Shown one piece after another: positions 7,150 to 14,411 of a DNA stretch of 18,118 nt. Made by a program: the position numbers and the translations under genes. This DNA comes from SOKG01 sp964502665. Its GTDB lineage: Bacteria; Chloroflexota; Dehalococcoidia; SZUA-161. Positions within the stretch are counted from its first letter, which is position 1, and the number at the start of each line of letters is the position of its first letter. The notes under the pieces are model-generated. The model made no database searches, was not told where the DNA came from, and saw only the letters and a program-made list of their open reading frames with translations. Location: the NCBI GenBank assembly GCA_964502665.1, contig CAZCXP010000038.1, forward strand, positions 1 through 18,118, written 5' to 3'.

Positions 7150-10100
7150 CTAGGAAACAACCATCCCCTGGCCAAGCGTCTCACCCCTTATCTCCGGCTT
7201 GTAGTAGGAATAGGCCTGGGAGCTGACGCCCTTGGCCTTGACCGGGTACATCGCTCTTGCATTGAAGCTGAAAGCTACCACGTCTCCGGGCAGCATGTTC
7301 TCGATGTAGAATATGACCTTCCTTCCAGCGACCTCATAGCGCTTGATCTTCTCCTCCTTCTCAACAACCTCGACTATGGACTCCCTGACCGGGGCAAAGC
7401 CGGTTGGGACCGACACATCCAGGACCACCATCCCGGCCTCCATAGGTATGGGGGGAGCAAACTCAAGCTCCACCGATACTTCAACCAGGTCGTTTACCTC
7501 CACCTGGGTGGTATTGTAATCAACGTCTATCTTCAGGATTTCATCTCCCTGCTCTTCTTCAGGGAGGTTGAATCTCGTTACCACCTGAGCTATAGCCTCC
7601 CCCTTCCCCTCCACGCTTATCTCGACCTCTTCGTCTGTGGGGACTTCCACCACCTGAAGGACATCGAAGTTATCCTGCGTTACTGTGAGCACCTTCTTTT
7701 GTCCTCCGGCCTCTATGCTTATCCTCAGATCGACATCAGCCCGGGCGTCGGTGGCATACCCGGTGAGGGCCTGCAAGGCAACCACCGTGTCTTGAGTGGA
7801 ACCGTAGCCCCCGTAGGCGTTTCTCTGGGACACCAGCCACTTTGCGGCGCGCGAGGCATTGAGTGCATCACCATGCTTTATCAGGGCAAGCGTAGCATAG
7901 CCAGTGGCTTCGATGGCAACACTCCTGTTGGGCATCATCGGGCCTCGGGGCTGAATATCTTCCCCCTCGCCCCAGGGGAGGGGCTCAACTACCTCACCCC
8001 AATGCAGGCCGTTCTCATCCTCGTGTGCAAGCCCCATCAACTTCTCATACGCTTCATCGGTACTGCCGCTTCCACCAAGCTCAAGGGCATAGGCTACTAT
8101 CGCCATGGTATAGGCGTCTTCTATCTCCATAAGCTCGCTCTCCAGGAAGCCAATGGCTCTGGCTGAAGCGACTTTCTCCCCCGCCTCCAGCAGAGCTATG
8201 GCAACATAGGCGGTGAGAGCGTTCTTCCCTTGGAGGCCGCCCATTATTTCCTGGTGGCAGATAAAGCCAACAGGATCGAAGGAGCCATCGGCATTCTGAT
8301 GGGCGGTGATCCAGTCCTGAGCCTCGTCCAGGATGCTGTCATCGATGTAGATCAGGTCCACGGCCTGGGAGAAGGACTTCAGAACAAAGGCAGTAAGGAA
8401 AAGGCTACCCTCCTCATCACTCTCTCCAAAGGCGGAGAAGCTGCCGTCCCTGTGCCTGTAGGTAAGCTCCCTTTGATAGCCGGTGATCATAAGTTTCTCT
8501 GCCTTGGCCATTATCTCCGGCTTGAGCTGTCCGCTCTCCTCAAGATACCTGGTGATGAAGACGTCGGGAGCGAACACAATCATGTTCTGCTCGCCGCAGC
8601 CAAACGGCATCTGGATGAGTCCCTCCAGCCCGTCGATGGTCTGAGTCAGATAGCTGGAGGTCACTGCCACATACGCCCTGCCGGAATCCACAACCACGAA
8701 CGGCGGTATCGAGGTGCTCACAAACTCGGTGCTTCCGGCGGAAAGGACCAGGTTCTCAACAATCTCTCTGGAAACTCCCTCGGGCTCGACGATGAGGGTC
8801 TTGATCACGGCATCCGCAGCCTCTTCGCTCCTGGCGATCACCTTGAGTTCCTTGATTCCAAGCTTCTTGGGCCTGATTTTGAATTCCACGCCCCCAACAT
8901 CGTTGGCCCCTATTTCCACCGTCTTTGCCGATTCGTCCAGCAGGTCAAACCAATCCTCCTCCTCTATTTGCACCAGAACGCTCTGGGGCTGGTCAAGGTA
9001 GTTATAGACCGCCACCCCGACAGGGAACTCCTCGCCCCTTATCGCCGAGTAGGGCAGGTCGGCCTTGAGGAAGAACGGCTGGAATGCCGTGAGCTGGGCT
9101 TCAGCAATCCCCAGGCCTTTCTCCTTGGACAGGGCAACGGCACGCAGCATCCAGGTGGTAATCGTATCTGGAACCGTGACCTCCAGGGTGGCCTTCCCCT
9201 GGGAGTTGGTAGTTATCTCCTCCCAGAGCCAGGTTTCAGGGAAGTACTGCCTTACCCTCTCGATTTCGGCAAGCCCTTCTGCATTGACTCCTACGACCAC
9301 TCCCGGAGCAGGCGTTGGAGCAGGCATCATGGCTTCATCTTCCAGAACTCCTCCTTGAGCGAATAACCGTACATCTCCGCCCCACATTCCCGGCGCTTTG
9401 TCGGACCTATACTCTTTCCCCTCCGGTATCTCATTGTTGCTGAGCACCACCACCCCGGCGTCCTCGAAGATATCCTTGGCTCCCTTGACATCTACTCCCG
9501 TGAAGATCGAGAACTCGTGAAGCTCCACCTGTGGCTCCATATACAACCTCTCAAGCTCGTCAAAGACCTGCTGCAAATTCAGCCGGTTCTCGGCAAGGAT
9601 GAAGACCGACTTGTCCACTGCCACGATCCCGACCTTCGATTCGCCCTCGGTTTCGACGTTTATTTCGAGTGCCTCTCCAGGACGGGCTTCCTCCTCACTG
9701 AACTCAACCTTCACACTGTGTGGATACCGTGCCGAGACCTTGAAGGGTATATAGTCCGCTGCCACCTCACTGTTGGGCAGGATTTGATAGACCAGGAGCT
9801 TGGAAGAAGGCGTCATCTGAGGAGTTGCGACGAAGGCTATCTCATTGCTCCTGGTGAAGTCCGTGAAGACCACCTTGTCCCGGGAGACAACCTCATAGTA
9901 GAAGTTGGCGGCTTCCCTGGTGGAGCGAACCTTGAATATGATTTCCTCCCCTATTTGGGGAATGCCCTCGCTCACCTGCTCAACGTGAATGAAGTTCCCT
10001 GAGGGGGAGTAGCCAGCCTCCACCATCCTTGAAGCCCGGGCCGGCTCCACAGAGGACACTGGGGTCAGCTCAAAGCATTCTATTATCAGGGCTACGCTAT

Positions 10101-11313
10101 TTTCGGGAGGAGTTACCTCAACCAGCGCTTTGCCATCACTTGTCTCAGTCTCTTTCTCCTCCTTGCCTTCTTCTTCCAGTTCCTCGTTGAAATAGGTTAC
10201 ATTCACCTGTACTCTTGCATCTATGGGCTCATTGTCCGGGGTTTCGGTGATTATCAGGAAGCCGAAAGGCAGAGTGGGCTTGAAAACCAGACTTTCGGGG
10301 ATTATCTGGATGTTGAGAGGTGAACTGGAGACGGTGAGCAGTTTACTGGAGCTTTCCTTGTAGCCGGTGGCGTTCTCCTCAACGGTGACGTCGAGCATGA
10401 CATTGCCCAGTCCTCCTGCTGCCGGGACACCGGCGACATATCCAACAGCAGGGAGCTCGAACGCTGCTTCTCCGTCAATCGCTGCGGTGAAAGTGGCATA
10501 TTCCTCCCATTCGCCAACATATCTTGATGCTTTGATTACAAGGTCCCCCTTGACCGCTTTGCCAAAGCTGTATTCCGCCACTACTTTGCCGTTGATGGGT
10601 TCACTGACCAGGAACCACTCCCTGGGAAGCTCCACTTTGACCTCATACTTCGGCAGCACATATTCCTCCACCCGCACGTCTAGCTGAGTGTCAGCCTTTT
10701 CCGATGCGGCGGTTATCTTCCACACTCCGAGGTTCGGCTCCTGCGAAATGGGCAAGTCCAAACTCACCATACCGTACTCATCCGTCTCTACCTCGCTGCG
10801 GAAGATCTTTATCCCCTTGGCATCGAGAACATCCACAGTGACGCTTTCGCTGGCAGGTCTAAGCTCCGGATTCAGTGTAAGCGCCCTCATATGGATTGTC
10901 TGACCGGGCTTGTAGATCGGCTTGTCGGTCTCCAGGAAGATAAGGAAGCTCTTCTCTACTCTTACCTTCGCTTCATCCGCGAAACCTTCTCCCTTAACCC
11001 TGATCTCATATTCGCCTTCTTCGACATCGGGAACCTCGAACTGTATTGTCCCCTTCCCGTTGATATCGCCGGCGACTCGGAGCACTCTTTCGCCGTCCTT
11101 GAACAAAGCCACCTCAACTCTCCCCGATGTCAGCGTTTCGCCTTTGAAAAGAGCCAGAGAAACAGCCTCTTGACCTCCTGCGTGCAGAACTTTGGGCACC
11201 ACAGCTACGTAGCTTTCAACCGCCTCGGCGACGTGGCTGCAACCGGGCACGATTGAAGCCAGAAGGGCCAGGCTCAGTAAGAATGCGAGCCCTATAGATA
11301 ATTTGGAACGCAT
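7150..11313 (-). CDS. Alpha-2-macroglobulin / complement-like thioester lipoprotein
   Basis: A 1387-residue secreted protein of the alpha-2-macroglobulin superfamily. A signal peptide (1-24) ends IVPGC, a slightly non-standard lipobox with C25 as the probable lipid anchor. The N-terminal macroglobulin domains include FLETDKPIYKPGQTIHMRA (126-144), typical of animal members. A low-complexity stretch with PAPTPAPG (664-671) sits where the bait region should be. It is followed by the family block VRQYFPETWLW (687-697) and VPDTITTWMLRAV (714-726). The thioester motif is complete: PFGCGEQN (903-910), with C906 and Q909. ICHQEIMGGL (1018-1027) aligns with the catalytic-histidine segment of complement C3 (H1020). 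Residues about 1260-1375 resemble the receptor-binding domain. AAGGGGG precedes the ATG. No pbpC partner is adjacent, unlike the E. coli yfhM locus. A protease-trapping or covalent surface-tagging role is inferred. Confidence 0.93.
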   Translation of the reverse strand: MRSKLSIGLAFLLSLALLASIVPGCSHVAEAVESYVAVVPKVLHAGGQEAVSLALFKGETLTSGRVEVALFKDGERVLRVAGDINGKGTIQFEVPDVEEGEYEIRVKGEGFADEAKVRVEKSFLIFLETDKPIYKPGQTIHMRALTLNPELRPASESVTVDVLDAKGIKIFRSEVETDEYGMVSLDLPISQEPNLGVWKITAASEKADTQLDVRVEEYVLPKYEVKVELPREWFLVSEPINGKVVAEYSFGKAVKGDLVIKASRYVGEWEEYATFTAAIDGEAAFELPAVGYVAGVPAAGGLGNVMLDVTVEENATGYKESSSKLLTVSSSPLNIQIIPESLVFKPTLPFGFLIITETPDNEPIDARVQVNVTYFNEELEEEGKEEKETETSDGKALVEVTPPENSVALIIECFELTPVSSVEPARASRMVEAGYSPSGNFIHVEQVSEGIPQIGEEIIFKVRSTREAANFYYEVVSRDKVVFTDFTRSNEIAFVATPQMTPSSKLLVYQILPNSEVAADYIPFKVSARYPHSVKVEFSEEEARPGEALEINVETEGESKVGIVAVDKSVFILAENRLNLQQVFDELERLYMEPQVELHEFSIFTGVDVKGAKDIFEDAGVVVLSNNEIPEGKEYRSDKAPGMWGGDVRLFAQGGVLEDEAMMPAPTPAPGVVVGVNAEGLAEIERVRQYFPETWLWEEITTNSQGKATLEVTVPDTITTWMLRAVALSKEKGLGIAEAQLTAFQPFFLKADLPYSAIRGEEFPVGVAVYNYLDQPQSVLVQIEEEDWFDLLDESAKTVEIGANDVGGVEFKIRPKKLGIKELKVIARSEEAADAVIKTLIVEPEGVSREIVENLVLSAGSTEFVSTSIPPFVVVDSGRAYVAVTSSYLTQTIDGLEGLIQMPFGCGEQNMIVFAPDVFITRYLEESGQLKPEIMAKAEKLMITGYQRELTYRHRDGSFSAFGESDEEGSLFLTAFVLKSFSQAVDLIYIDDSILDEAQDWITAHQNADGSFDPVGFICHQEIMGGLQGKNALTAYVAIALLEAGEKVASARAIGFLESELMEIEDAYTMAIVAYALELGGSGSTDEAYEKLMGLAHEDENGLHWGEVVEPLPWGEGEDIQPRGPMMPNRSVAIEATGYATLALIKHGDALNASRAAKWLVSQRNAYGGYGSTQDTVVALQALTGYATDARADVDLRISIEAGGQKKVLTVTQDNFDVLQVVEVPTDEEVEISVEGKGEAIAQVVTRFNLPEEEQGDEILKIDVDYNTTQVEVNDLVEVSVELEFAPPIPMEAGMVVLDVSVPTGFAPVRESIVEVVEKEEKIKRYEVAGRKVIFYIENMLPGDVVAFSFNARAMYPVKAKGVSSQAYSYYKPEIRGETLGQGMVVS

Positions 11314-11340
11314 GATTCCCCCTTTTAGTCTGATTCAATC

Positions 11341-11380
11341 ACCTTCTAAAATATATAGACGCATGCGTGGGTAAGAAGGT
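11341..11380 (-). promoter_or_regulatory. Possible regulatory dyad upstream of the macroglobulin gene
   Basis: ACCTTCT (11341-11347) and AGAAGGT (11374-11380) form a 7-bp inverted repeat. It encloses an AT-rich stretch that could serve as a -10 on the minus strand (TATATA or TATATT) and a perfect 10-base palindrome ACGCATGCGT (11359-11368). The site is 28-67 bases before the start codon. No convincing -35 was found. Confidence 0.35.
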
Positions 11381-11426
11381 TCCCGAAATTCATTCAGATT
11401 TATGGTCGAGCGCAGAATTGTTTGTA

Positions 11427-11504
11427 ATTCCCCTCCCCTGGCGGGAGGGGATTGAGGGGAGGGGGAATTCACCCTCACCTACCCTCTCCCTTCAAGGGAG
11501 AGGG
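11427..11504. repeat. CCCTCTCCC-type palindromic repeats (family C)
   Basis: CCCCTCCC-CTGGC-GGGAGGGG (11430-11450, 8-bp stem) lies within a larger imperfect AATTCCCC / GGGGAATT pairing (11427-11470). CCCTCTCCCTT-C-AAGGGAGAGGG (11482-11504, perfect 11-1-11) follows. A related hairpin occurs at 18046-18068. Such polypyrimidine/polypurine palindromes are common dispersed elements. The rest of 11314-11766 shows no convincing gene: two minus-strand frames (11475-11675 and 11605-11958) run through repeats or oppose hicB. Confidence 0.75.
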
Positions 11505-11726
11505 ATTATATGCGACATTATGCGGAAGAGTTTGATACGACCATAGAGCTTCGCCAACTTGGGCGAATAGTGTTTTGGATTCTTCATTGACTCTCAGAGG
11601 TTTATTAGGTAGGATAAACCGGGTAAGAGGAAGTTCCGTAAGAATCAAGAAATAGACGAGGCCATGGCCCAACAAGGCTCTGCAGCCAACGCTGCTTCGA
11701 GTCGCGACTAGCTTGGTCTTTGGGTG

Positions 11727-11742
11727 TATAATTATTCATAAT
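11727..11742 (+). promoter_or_regulatory. hicBA -10 box and overlapping dyad
   Basis: TATAAT (11727-11732) is a perfect -10 placed 34 bases before the hicB ATG; the -35 is weak. It overlaps ATTAT-TC-ATAAT (11731-11742), a small inverted repeat where the HicB antitoxin could bind to repress its own operon. That binding is inferred from how HicB systems usually work. Confidence 0.5.
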
Positions 11743-11766
11743 GGAGATTTGCGGGGGTAACAACTC

Positions 11767-11976
11767 ATGAAGACGTATACAGCAGTTGTAGAAAAGTGCC
11801 CTGATACGGGCCTTTACGTAGGCTATGTACCTGGTTTCCCGGGAGCACACTCGCAAGGGCAGACACTGGACGAACTGAATGGTAATCTTCGTGAGGTTAT
11901 CGAAATGCTTCTCGAGGATGGTGAGCCAGAGCTTGAGGCAGAATTCGTTGGGATTCAAAACGTGGTGGTTGCCTAA
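11767..11976 (+). CDS. hicB: HicB family antitoxin
   Basis: A 69-residue HicB/UPF0150-type antitoxin. The fold signature is clear: an N-terminal strand (MKTYTAVVEK), then GLYVGYVPGFPGAHSQGQTLDELNGNL (about 15-41) and a following helix (REVIEMLLEDG). HicB binds and neutralises the HicA RNase, and in larger members represses the operon. This short form has only a residual segment after the helix and no obvious separate DNA-binding domain. GGGGG lies about 10 bases upstream of the ATG. The hicA toxin gene starts 2 bases after the stop codon. Confidence 0.92.
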   Translation: MKTYTAVVEKCPDTGLYVGYVPGFPGAHSQGQTLDELNGNLREVIEMLLEDGEPELEAEFVGIQNVVVA

Positions 11977-11978
11977 TT

Positions 11979-12203
11979 GTGGGCAGAATCCCCGTTCTCA
12001 AACCGAGTGAGGTTGCTTCGATATTGAGCGCGTTGGGATTTGTGCAAGTGCGTCAACGGGGCTCCCATAAGCAGTATCGTCATCCAGATGGAAGATGTAC
12101 AACCGTACCTTTCCATCAAGGGAAAGACATCTCTCCAGTCTTGTTACGTCAAATCGCCAAGGATATTGGCATTACTGTGGAAGAACTCCTGCAAGCAAGA
12201 TGA
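11979..12203 (+). CDS. hicA: HicA family mRNA interferase toxin
   Basis: A 74-residue HicA toxin with the double-stranded-RNA-binding-like fold. LKPSEVASILSALGFVQVRQRGSHKQYRHPDG (7-38) holds the catalytic histidine in GSHKQYRH. VPFHQGKDISPVLLRQIAKDIGITVEELL (43-71) completes the domain. The start is GTG, 2 bases after the hicB stop, so translation is probably coupled. The length matches active HicA proteins and nothing looks broken. The antitoxin-first order differs from E. coli hicAB but is common elsewhere. When free, HicA cleaves mRNA in translation. Confidence 0.92.
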   Translation: MGRIPVLKPSEVASILSALGFVQVRQRGSHKQYRHPDGRCTTVPFHQGKDISPVLLRQIAKDIGITVEELLQAR

Positions 12204-12224
12204 GCAGTTCCTTTCCATTTCTGG

Positions 12225-12302
12225 ATCCCCGCTTGCGCGGGGATGACATTGGGTCTGTCCATCAAGCGTCTTCTCTGTCATTCCTGCGAAAGCAGGAATC
12301 CA
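12225..12302. repeat. Interspersed palindromic repeat, family A (complete copy)
   Basis: ATCCCCGC-TTGC-GCGGGGAT (12225-12244, perfect 8-4-8), a spacer of about 35 bases, and ATTCCTGC-GAAA-GCAGGAAT (12280-12299, perfect 8-4-8). The outer flanks TGGAT..ATGAC and GTCAT..ATCCA are inverted copies of each other, so the unit is a pair of REP-like palindromes head to head. It lies 22 bases after hicA and could also serve as its terminator. The copy at 1-70 is its relative. Confidence 0.85.
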
Positions 12303-12316
12303 CAAGCATTAATGGG

Positions 12317-12341
12317 GTGGGTGCAGCGCAGCGAAACCCAC
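12317..12341. repeat. GTGGGT/ACCCAC palindromic repeat
   Basis: GTGGGT (12317-12322) and ACCCAC (12336-12341) flank GCAGCGCAGCGAA, forming an imperfect hairpin of a dispersed-repeat type. It is wedged between family A and family B copies. Confidence 0.5.
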
Positions 12342-12355
12342 TGACATACCACATA

Positions 12356-12445
12356 CCGTTCGTGGTGAGCCCTTCGGCTCCGCTCAGGACAGGCTTGTCG
12401 AACCATGAACGGCCCCCCGCGTACGCGGGGGCTCAGGGGGAACGG
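12356..12445. repeat. Interspersed repeat, family B (CCGTTCGTGG), copy 1
   Basis: The element begins CCGTTCGTGGT, has an inner GAGCC-CTTC-GGCTC hairpin, an inverted ACCATGAACGG (12402-12412), then CCCCCGCG-TA-CGCGGGGG (12414-12431), and ends AACGG. Copies 2 (17195-17300) and 3 (18103 to the window end) share the first 16 bases exactly. Copies 1 and 2 share more than 50 bases with few changes, then diverge in the second half, where each has its own hairpin. Confidence 0.85.
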
Positions 12446-12463
12446 ATCAGATCTCCTTCTAGG

Positions 12464-12658
12464 TCATTTGGTGGCGGTTTTCCTGGAACCGGCTGTAGCA
12501 AGCCTTCTTTTTCTCACAGAGGGCTGCTCCCTGACCTCGACTATACTCTCAAGGTCCCGGTTATAGCCGCACTGCAGGCATCGCTCGTACCAGCCATCGA
12601 TGTCTCTGTCGAGGAAGATGTCCCCCTTACATTTGGGACAGCCCTTTAATCTCCACAT
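12464..12658 (-). CDS. Small zinc-ribbon protein of unknown function
   Basis: A 64-residue protein with one zinc ribbon: CPKC (7-10 from the chosen start) and CLQC (27-30), separated by KGDIFLDRDIDGWYER. The tail is basic (VRKRRLATAGSRKTATK) and could touch nucleic acid. The ATG at 12658 has GGAG very close by. A TTG at 12682 would add eight residues (MWEGGDGE) and has AGAGG immediately before it, so the start is uncertain. Upstream, the sequence GAGACAAAAGTCACTTACAG (12734-12753 on the minus strand) nearly repeats a site at 16206-16225. Similar small zinc-ribbon proteins occur widely without a known role; regulation is one guess. Confidence 0.7.
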   Translation of the reverse strand: MWRLKGCPKCKGDIFLDRDIDGWYERCLQCGYNRDLESIVEVREQPSVRKRRLATAGSRKTATK

Positions 12659-12733
12659 TTCTCCATCGCCCCCTTCCCACAACCTCTCACTATCTTCTCT
12701 CTCAGGGAAACAGTTTAGTCTGCAAAGTGCTGC

Positions 12734-12753
12734 CTGTAAGTGACTTTTGTCTC
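12734..12753 (-). promoter_or_regulatory. Repeated 20-base motif upstream of the zinc-ribbon gene
   Basis: On the minus strand GAGACAAAAGTCACTTACAG matches 16206-16225 (plus strand) at 19 of 20 bases. It lies 76 bases upstream of the zinc-ribbon ATG and points toward it. It may be a protein-binding site or a fragment of a dispersed repeat. Confidence 0.4.
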
Positions 12754-12813
12754 ACAGGGGAAAGTTAGCTTCAGGAATGAGCAGGAAGGAGGCCGTCCCA
12801 TCGAGTACGACTA

Positions 12814-12842
12814 TTGACAAAAGTGTGAAAAGGTGCTATATT
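12814..12842 (+). promoter_or_regulatory. Near-consensus promoter for the small RNA
   Basis: TTGACA (12814-12819, perfect), a 17-base spacer and TATATT (12837-12842, five of six), with TGC directly before it as an extended -10. This is the strongest promoter in the window. Its predicted start point is about 12848. Confidence 0.85.
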
Positions 12843-12847
12843 AAGCT

Positions 12848-12975
12848 GTCGCCTCGGGTGGGTGAACCAGCAAGAAGAGGCCAGCCCGCAAGCTAGGGAA
12901 CGAGTAGGAAACCAAAGGGACCGGGGGGCGGGCGAGGCCGGCGGAAGCTGGGGAGGTCACCTGGGGCGTTTTTTT
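12848..12975 (+). ncRNA. Predicted structured small RNA, family not recognised
   Basis: A transcript of about 128 nt is predicted between the promoter at 12814-12842 and a T7 run at 12969-12975. The ends pair: CGCCUCGGGUGG (12850-12861) with UCACCUGGGGCG (12957-12968), 12 bp including three G-U pairs, directly before the T-run. Inside, CCAGC (12867-12871) pairs with GCUGG (12947-12951). GGCC (12879-12882) and GCCCGC (12884-12889) pair with GCGGGC (12928-12933) and GGCC (12936-12939). Purine-rich internal loops (5x5 and 7x7) separate the helices, giving a rod. The apical part (12890-12927) is purine-rich and folds poorly by eye. It lacks the signal-recognition-particle GGAAGCAGCC core, and I could not match it to 6S, tmRNA or RNase P. 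Its last 19 bases overlap, antisense, the 3' end of the GAF-HPRT gene. Confidence 0.65.
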
Positions 12976-14411
12976 GCGTCTTTGCCCTGGCTTTCGCTTT
13001 TCTCCTCCTCCATCAAAGCGACAAAGGGCAAGTTGCGGTATTCTTCTTGATAGTCCAGCCCGTAGCCCACCAAGAATTCATCAGGGACCTCAAAGCCCAC
13101 ATAATCCAGGTGAACATCTGCTAGCCGACGAACTCGCTTGTCCAGGAGTGTGCAAACTCGCAGGCTGGCTGGGTTTCGTGCCTTCAGGTGGCTCAGCACG
13201 AAACTCAAGGTCATCCCTGTATCTACAATATCTTCTACAAGAAGGATATGGCGTCCTTCTAGACTTATACCAACATCCGTAGTGACGCGAACTGCCTTTC
13301 CACGCTCTCCCCCGTAATATGAGATAGCCATGAAGTCCACATCTGCTGGAACCGTGAGGTAACGCATCAGGTCTGCCATAAAACAGAATACACCTCTCAG
13401 CACTCCTAGCAACATGGGATGGCGCCCCTCGTAGTCGTGCGAGATTTCCTTGGCCAGCTGGCCCACCCTTTTCTGGATCTGGGGAGCGCTGAGGAGTACT
13501 CTCCCCACGCCATGGGTTTTTGGCCCTGCCAGGGGCCCGTGTCCGTACTTAGCCAACAGGCGGTCATAATCCCGACGAGCCAGGAGCTTGATATTGACCT
13601 CGGGATAGAGCTCACGCAGTCGACGCACCTTGCGCCTTTTTTCCCTGGTGAGCCCGGGCTTCAGGGTGGTCATCTCTACATAGAGGTCCAGAGCAGGCAA
13701 GTGGAAATCAGGGGTGAACATCTCAGTCGCCTTCCCCTCCCATTGCAGCGCGAAGGAGCGCGGCTCGTAAACCCACTCGATCTGGTAGAAGTCGAGAAGC
13801 CTTGCGAAATCCTCCTCGCTGGGATGGGCGAAAGCGGATGGCTTGAGCTGCGACGTCAGAGGGGTGGGGCGAGATGAAGGTTCGTCTTTGCCCTCCGGGC
13901 GCTGCCTTTCCGCCTCGCTGAAGCGGCCTGACTCCAGGACGACGGCGGTCAGGTTGGCTACAGTGATGAGGAACTGCCCTTCCGCCGCGGTAAACTCACG
14001 CCGAGTGCGGCTGTAGACGCGTAGAATGCCTACTACCTCTCCCCTGATCTTGACAGGAACACTCAAGATAGAGACAATGCGCTCCTGCTGGGCCAACTCC
14101 TGGAACTGTATGCGGGGGTCGGTGGCCACATCCAGAATTGTCACTGCCCTCTCATCTAAGCCCTCGGTGAGGCTCTTCTCCGCTTCTATGAACCCCTTTC
14201 TGAGGTAGCGTTCGCTGAGACCATGCGAGGCAGTATGAAACAGCCTCCTCCTTTGTGCGTCGAGGAGCATCAAGGAGCAACCACGCACCCCCAGGGCTCG
14301 CGCCGCAGCTCTAACCAGGAGGTAGAGCTTCTCGCTGGCGGTGATATCCGAGCTAAGTGCTTCCGCCATATCACCAAGAGCTCTGTTGAAGCCAAGGGCC
14401 TGCTTGCTCAT
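12957..14411 (-). CDS. GAF / PD-(D/E)XK-like / hypoxanthine phosphoribosyltransferase fusion
   Basis: A 484-residue protein in three parts. Residues about 10-165 form a GAF sensor domain (RGCSLMLLDAQRRRL; VPVKIRGEVVGILRVYS). Residues about 197-290 resemble a restriction-endonuclease-like fold: YEPRSF, TPDFHLPALDLYVEMT (P234, D235, E246), with Thr248 where an active E-x-K would have lysine. Residues about 305-470 are a hypoxanthine/guanine phosphoribosyltransferase with the PRPP loop LLVEDIVDTGMTL (390-402), the purine-binding DKRVRR segment and VPDEFLVGYGLDYQEEYRNLPFV (442-464). Free HPRTs are about 180 residues. The C-terminal tail is charged and probably unstructured. It probably salvages purines under the control of a ligand or redox signal sensed by GAF (inferred). 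A promoter lies at 14481-14509; the Shine-Dalgarno sequence is weak. Confidence 0.88.
   Translation of the reverse strand: MSKQALGFNRALGDMAEALSSDITASEKLYLLVRAAARALGVRGCSLMLLDAQRRRLFHTASHGLSERYLRKGFIEAEKSLTEGLDERAVTILDVATDPRIQFQELAQQERIVSILSVPVKIRGEVVGILRVYSRTRREFTAAEGQFLITVANLTAVVLESGRFSEAERQRPEGKDEPSSRPTPLTSQLKPSAFAHPSEEDFARLLDFYQIEWVYEPRSFALQWEGKATEMFTPDFHLPALDLYVEMTTLKPGLTREKRRKVRRLRELYPEVNIKLLARRDYDRLLAKYGHGPLAGPKTHGVGRVLLSAPQIQKRVGQLAKEISHDYEGRHPMLLGVLRGVFCFMADLMRYLTVPADVDFMAISYYGGERGKAVRVTTDVGISLEGRHILLVEDIVDTGMTLSFVLSHLKARNPASLRVCTLLDKRVRRLADVHLDYVGFEVPDEFLVGYGLDYQEEYRNLPFVALMEEEKSESQGKDAKKRPR

Noticed and set aside
7120..9366. Two long plus-strand frames opposite the macroglobulin gene
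   Set aside because: They mirror conserved macroglobulin sequence and show no protein motifs of their own.
11475..11958. Minus-strand frames in the gap before hicB
   Set aside because: One runs through a family C repeat, the other overlaps hicB antisense. Neither shows a domain or ribosome-binding site.
12848..12975. Identity as signal recognition particle RNA
   Set aside because: The conserved GGAAGCAGCC-type apical core is absent, and the helices do not fit that family.
12862..13050. Possible 62-codon protein gene over the small RNA
   Set aside because: The start is GTG without a ribosome-binding site, it runs through the T7 run into the antisense of the HPRT gene, and the composition is low complexity. 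The paired RNA ends explain the region better.
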